10,627 bases of DNA from JAEZKC01 sp046538945 (GTDB taxonomy: Bacteria > Fibrobacterota > Chitinivibrionia > Chitinivibrionales > Chitinispirillaceae): positions 1 to 10,627 of the forward strand of contig JBKHHW010000103.1 in the NCBI GenBank assembly GCA_046538945.1, read 5' to 3'. Shown one piece after another: positions 7,017 to 10,627 of the stretch (its first letter is position 1; each line of letters opens with the position of its first letter). Below the pieces are notes generated by a model. The model was not told the DNA's origin. It saw only the letters and a list, made by a program, of their open reading frames with translations, and did not search any database. Made by a program: the position numbers and the translations under genes.

Positions 7017-7032
7017 TGGCACTTGCCTTGCT
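7017..7032 (+). promoter_or_regulatory. sigma-54 (RpoN) promoter of glgX-polX
   Basis: TGGCAC (7017-7022), five bases, then TTGCT (7028-7032) matches the -24/-12 consensus of sigma-54 promoters at every position of both boxes except the optional G after CAC. The invariant GG (7018-7019) and GC (7030-7031) have the required 10 bases between them. Transcription would start near 7043, giving a leader of about 53 bases to the glgX ATG. No competing sigma-70 promoter of similar quality is visible on this strand. Sigma-54 promoters need an ATP-driven enhancer-binding activator; none is encoded in this window. Confidence 0.65.
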
Positions 7033-7095
7033 TTATTAACTCTGGAAAAACTTCTCCAACACAGTTTCAATCCGCATACAGGGACCAGGATTCGT

Positions 7096-9411
7096 ATGAA
7101 TATTACACCTTCAAAGGTATGGCCGGGCAGGGCGTATCCTCTGGGAGCCACGTGGGACGGAGCGGGGGTCAATTTCGCTCTTTTTTCGGAAAACGCAACC
7201 GGGGTGGAGTTGTGTCTGTTTGAAGACAATGACGGAAACAAAGAGGTCGCCCGGGTAAAGGTGACCGAGCACACCGATCAGGTGTGGCATGTGTATCTTC
7301 CCGAGGCCAGGCCGGGGCTTCGCTACGGCTACCGTGTATACGGGCCCTATGCCCCGCAGGAGGGACATCGTTTCAACCCTTCAAAACTGCTTCTGGATCC
7401 GTATGCCAGGGCTATAGACGGAACCATCAGGTGGAGTGATGCCCTGTTCGGCTACAAAACGGGAAATCCCCAGGCGGATCTGGTAAAGGATTCAAAAGAC
7501 AGTGCCTCCTGTATTCCCAAGTGCGTGGTGGTGGATCCCGCGTTCAGCTGGATGGACGATTCCAAACCTGATATCCCCTGGCATAAAACGGCCATCTACG
7601 AGCTGCATCTGAAGGGTTTCACCGCGCTTCATCCGGATATTCCTCCCGAAATGCGTTCCACTTACTCGGGGCTCACTCATCCTTCCGTCATAGATTATTT
7701 CCATTCTCTGGGGATCACTGCGATTGAGCTCATGCCGGTTCATCAGTTCGTGGCGGAGAAGTTTCTGGTGGAGAAGGGGCTTACAAATTACTGGGGCTAC
7801 AGTTCGATTGGATTTTTTGCACCCGATGTGCGGTATTCCGGAACGGGTACCCGGGGACAGCAGGTGGATGAGTTCAAGACCATGGTCAAGACTCTTCACC
7901 GGGAGGGCATCGAGGTCATTCTGGATGTGGTGTACAACCACACCGCCGAGGGGAACCATCTGGGCCCTACCTTATGTTTCAGGGGAATCGACAACGCCAG
8001 CTACTACAAGCTGTCACCTGAAAACAGGCGCTACTACACCGATTATACCGGCTGCGGCAATTCACCCAACATGCTCAACCAGCATGTGCTTCAGATGATT
8101 ATGGATTCACTTCGCTACTGGGTGACCGAGATGCATGTGGACGGGTTCCGTTTCGATCTGGCTTCCACGCTGGCAAGGGAGCTTCATGATGTCAATCGGC
8201 TGGGAATTTTCTTCGACGTGATCCATCAGGATCCGGTCATTTCACAGGTGAAACTCATTGCCGAGCCCTGGGATCTGGGGCCGGGGGGCTATCAGGTGGG
8301 CAATTTCCCTCTTCTGTGGGCCGAGTGGAACGGAAAGTACCGGGATACGGTGCGCTCTTTCTGGAAGAGCGATGCGGGTCAGGTGGGGGATCTGGCCTTC
8401 AGGCTCACCGGTAGCAGTGACCTTTATGAATCAAGCGGGCGGCGTCCCTATGCCAGTATCAATTTCGTCACGGCTCACGACGGTTTCACTCTGAACGATC
8501 TGGTATCCTACAACTCCAAGCACAACGAGGCCAACAAGGAGGGTAACCGCGACGGTACCGACAGCAACCTGAGCTGGAATTGCGGAGTGGAGGGGCCCAC
8601 CAACGATTCATCCATCAGAAAACTCAGGGAGCGTCAGAGGAGGAATTTTCTCTCCACTCTCATATTGTCCCAGGGGGTTCCCATGATCACCATGGGTGAT
8701 GAGTTCGGACGAACCCAGCACGGCAACAACAACCCCTACTGTCAGGACAACGAGATTACCTGGGTGAACTGGGACATCCCTCAGGATGGTCGTGAGCTGC
8801 TGGAGTTCACCCGTTTTCTTCTGAAGTTTTTCCACGCCCATCCCATTCTTCAGAGGAGGAAGTTTTTCGACGGCAGGGACATGCAGCTTTCCGGCTACAA
8901 GGATGTCACCTGGTTTCATCCCGACGGTCGGGAAATGAGGAGGGAGGACTGGCTTGATTCACAACTGCGTTCTCTGGGTTTGAGGCTTGCGGGAGACGCC
9001 ATTGACGAGGTGGATCAGTACGGCGAGCAGCTTCTGGACGACACTCTTCTCATTCTGCTGAACGGGCATTTCAGTCCGGTTTCATTTGCTCTGCCTACCT
9101 GCAACGTTACCGGAAAGTGGGAACGGGTCTTCGATACCGTTCAGCCTTATGTGGATATGGAGCAGACGGAGTATGACTGCGGCAAGCGCTACAGGATGGA
9201 ATCCCGTTGCGTGGCACTTTTCCGGATTCCCAGGGTGGAGCCTCAGGAGGAGAAGGTGCTGGGGTCAAGTCTGGTCTCGCCCATGTCCCGGGAGCACAAG
9301 ACAGTCGAGAAGAGGGCTGATATAAAAAGAAGTTCAGAGACGCGGAGCACTTCTGCCCATTCCGGGTTTCTGCAGAAACTCTGCGATTCGATCCGTTTCG
9401 GGTTCGGATAG
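7096..9411 (+). CDS. glgX: glycogen debranching enzyme GlgX
   Basis: This 771-residue cytoplasmic enzyme is a GH13 isoamylase-type debranching enzyme that hydrolyses alpha-1,6 branches of glycogen left after phosphorylase action. Residues about 8-110 form the N-terminal CBM48 domain (YPLGATWDGAGVNFALFSENA). The catalytic barrel follows with all GH13 signatures: DVVYNHT (277-283), DGFRFDLA (349-356, nucleophile D354), AEPWDLG (389-395, acid E390) and TAHDG with H461 and D462. The active site is complete. I chose the ATG at 7096 because AGGA lies 5 bases before it and the family start MNITPSKVWPGRAYPLG follows. The frame is open back to 6547, but that part runs antisense through the pump gene and has no family similarity. 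The last 60 or so residues, after the end of the usual C-terminal domain, form an extra polar tail. A sigma-54-like promoter lies upstream, and polX follows. Confidence 0.96.
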   Translation: MNITPSKVWPGRAYPLGATWDGAGVNFALFSENATGVELCLFEDNDGNKEVARVKVTEHTDQVWHVYLPEARPGLRYGYRVYGPYAPQEGHRFNPSKLLLDPYARAIDGTIRWSDALFGYKTGNPQADLVKDSKDSASCIPKCVVVDPAFSWMDDSKPDIPWHKTAIYELHLKGFTALHPDIPPEMRSTYSGLTHPSVIDYFHSLGITAIELMPVHQFVAEKFLVEKGLTNYWGYSSIGFFAPDVRYSGTGTRGQQVDEFKTMVKTLHREGIEVILDVVYNHTAEGNHLGPTLCFRGIDNASYYKLSPENRRYYTDYTGCGNSPNMLNQHVLQMIMDSLRYWVTEMHVDGFRFDLASTLARELHDVNRLGIFFDVIHQDPVISQVKLIAEPWDLGPGGYQVGNFPLLWAEWNGKYRDTVRSFWKSDAGQVGDLAFRLTGSSDLYESSGRRPYASINFVTAHDGFTLNDLVSYNSKHNEANKEGNRDGTDSNLSWNCGVEGPTNDSSIRKLRERQRRNFLSTLILSQGVPMITMGDEFGRTQHGNNNPYCQDNEITWVNWDIPQDGRELLEFTRFLLKFFHAHPILQRRKFFDGRDMQLSGYKDVTWFHPDGREMRREDWLDSQLRSLGLRLAGDAIDEVDQYGEQLLDDTLLILLNGHFSPVSFALPTCNVTGKWERVFDTVQPYVDMEQTEYDCGKRYRMESRCVALFRIPRVEPQEEKVLGSSLVSPMSREHKTVEKRADIKRSSETRSTSAHSGFLQKLCDSIRFGFG

Positions 9412-9444
9412 CAGAGGCGAAAACTTTAGATTCGGAGTGTTTCT

Positions 9445-10627
9445 GTGCGGGTACACAACACAGCCATAGCGGAGATCTTCAACGACCTTGCGGATCTGCT
9501 CGAGATTAAGGGGGAAAATCCTTTCAGGATAAGGGCTTACCGCAACGCCGCACGAACCGTTTCCGCGCTTCCCCAAGACATAGGAGAGCTTCTGGAGCAG
9601 GGTGAGGACCTGTCCACTCTCCCCGGTATCGGAAAGGATCTGGCTGGGAAAATCGAGGAGATCGCCACCACGGGTCACCTTGCGGTTCTGGATAAGCTCG
9701 AGGAGACGCTTTCTCCCGAACTCATAGAGCTCATGCGTATTGCCGGGCTGGGGGGAAAGCGGGTGATGGCGCTTTATGCCAAGCTGGGTGTGCATACGCT
9801 GGAGGGGCTTGAAAGGGCCGCTAAAGAGCACAGGATCTGCAAGCTGCCCGGGTTTGGGGAGAAGATCGAGCAGTCCATACTGGATGGAATACAGAAGAGG
9901 CGGGAGCAGGGAGGGCGTTTCGGTGTTCTTGAGGCCGAGGAGACAGCCTCGCTTCTGACCAGCTATCTTGAGAGCAGCGGTCTTTTCGAGCAGGTGATAG
10001 TGGCGGGGAGTTTCCGGCGCAGGAAGGATACCGTAAGGGATCTGGATATCCTGGCAACGGGAGCGGATCCTGCCAGGGCAGCAAACCTTTTCACCTCCTA
10101 TCCCGAAGTGGCGAGGGTGGTTTCTTCGGGAGGGACCCGTTCCACCGTGATACTGGTGAATCGCATGCAGGTGGATTTGAGGGTAGTCCCGGCGGAGAGT
10201 TACGGAGCGGCTCTTCACTATTTCACCGGTTCGCAGCTGCATAACATTGCAGTGAGAAAAAGGGGGGTTAAAAAGGGGCTGAAGATAAACGAGTATGGAG
10301 TGTACAGGGGGGATGAGCGCATCGGCGGCAAAGAGGAGAGTGATGTGTTCGGGGCGGTGGGGCTTCCGTTTATTCCTCCGGAGCTTAGGGAGGATGCCGG
10401 GGAGATCGAGGCAGCCCAAAAAGGGGAGCTGCCGGATCTGGTCGAGGAAAAGGATATCAGAGGGGATCTTCATGCTCACACGAACTACACCGACGGCAAG
10501 ATGCCGCTGGAGGAGATGGTGGCGGCTGCCAAAGCGATGGGGTACGAGTATCTGGCCATAACCGATCATTCCCAGCGTCTGGCCATGACCGGGGGGCTTG
10601 ACGAGATTATGCTCAGGGAGCAGATAA
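9445..10627 (+). CDS. polX: PolX: X-family DNA polymerase with PHP domain, 3' end cut off
   Basis: The first 394 residues are present; family members have about 570-580. PolX fills short gaps in base excision repair, and its PHP domain gives 3'-5' exonuclease and AP-endonuclease-type activity. Residues 1-70 are the 8-kDa-like domain with a helix-hairpin-helix (LPGIGKDLAGKI, 59-70); further hairpins are at IAGLGGKR (99-106) and LPGFGEK (134-140). The palm domain holds AGSFRRRKDTVRDLDIL (187-203) with metal-binding D199 and D201, and the third Asp in QVDLRVV (D244). GSQLHN (262-267) is typical of the nucleotide-binding region. The PHP domain begins at about 340 with DLHAHTNYTDG (H343, H345, D350) and TDHS (H375). 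All visible catalytic residues are intact. The start is GTG at 9445, with GGAG 7 bases upstream. Only 33 bases separate it from glgX, with no terminator, so the two are probably co-transcribed. Confidence 0.95.
   Translation, partial: MRVHNTAIAEIFNDLADLLEIKGENPFRIRAYRNAARTVSALPQDIGELLEQGEDLSTLPGIGKDLAGKIEEIATTGHLAVLDKLEETLSPELIELMRIAGLGGKRVMALYAKLGVHTLEGLERAAKEHRICKLPGFGEKIEQSILDGIQKRREQGGRFGVLEAEETASLLTSYLESSGLFEQVIVAGSFRRRKDTVRDLDILATGADPARAANLFTSYPEVARVVSSGGTRSTVILVNRMQVDLRVVPAESYGAALHYFTGSQLHNIAVRKRGVKKGLKINEYGVYRGDERIGGKEESDVFGAVGLPFIPPELREDAGEIEAAQKGELPDLVEEKDIRGDLHAHTNYTDGKMPLEEMVAAAKAMGYEYLAITDHSQRLAMTGGLDEIMLREQI

Noticed and set aside
6547..7095. Open + strand frame that would extend GlgX by 183 residues at its N-terminus
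   Set aside because: It runs antisense through the pump gene and across the promoter region, shows no GlgX-like sequence, and the family start with a ribosome binding site is at 7096.
9334..10569. Long - strand open frame of 411 residues opposite the end of glgX and polX
   Set aside because: The + strand frame codes for PolX with all catalytic motifs; the opposite frame is His/Pro/Leu-rich shadow sequence.

Overview
The window comes from a Gram-negative (two-membrane) bacterium of moderate GC content. The evidence is an outer-membrane beta-barrel protein with a signal peptide, a periplasmic LolA-like protein and an RND exporter encoded together. No phylum marker is present. Spirochaetes, Fibrobacterota-like lineages and the former Deltaproteobacteria are all plausible, and that is inference only.

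Layout. (1) 1-276: AT-rich edge with a short hairpin at 4-28 and no convincing gene. (2) 277-800, + strand: a two-gene type II toxin-antitoxin module, a small 'addiction module component' antitoxin followed by a ParE/RelE-family toxin with a 4-base overlap. (3) 816-1331, - strand: an unrecognised small secreted protein, convergent with the toxin. (4) 1332-1503: a gap that holds peptide-like sequence split over two - strand frames, possibly a decayed gene. (5) 6897 down to 1504, - strand: a tight four-gene operon in the order RND/MMPL (HAE3-type) exporter, LolA-like periplasmic protein, DUF1302-like outer-membrane barrel, TetR regulator. (6) 6898-7095: a divergent control region. (7) 7096-10627, + strand: glgX (glycogen debranching enzyme), then after 33 bases polX (X-family DNA polymerase with PHP nuclease domain), cut by the window end.

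How they work together. The - strand operon encodes a plausible trans-envelope export route: an inner-membrane RND pump, a periplasmic carrier that may take a lipid or hydrophobic molecule, and an outer-membrane barrel. The TetR protein at the operon's end probably controls it. A GC-rich near-palindrome at 6917-6944 overlaps the predicted start of transcription of this operon and is the best operator candidate.

The most striking regulatory feature is a textbook sigma-54 (RpoN) promoter match at 7017-7032 ahead of glgX. The palindrome lies about 112 bases upstream of the predicted sigma-54 start, where an enhancer-binding activator would normally bind. The same element could therefore serve the export operon as a repressor site or glgX-polX as an activator site. 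I see no wholly new system. The main leads are this shared control region, the split peptide at 1300-1503, and the co-transcription of a glycogen enzyme with a DNA repair polymerase.
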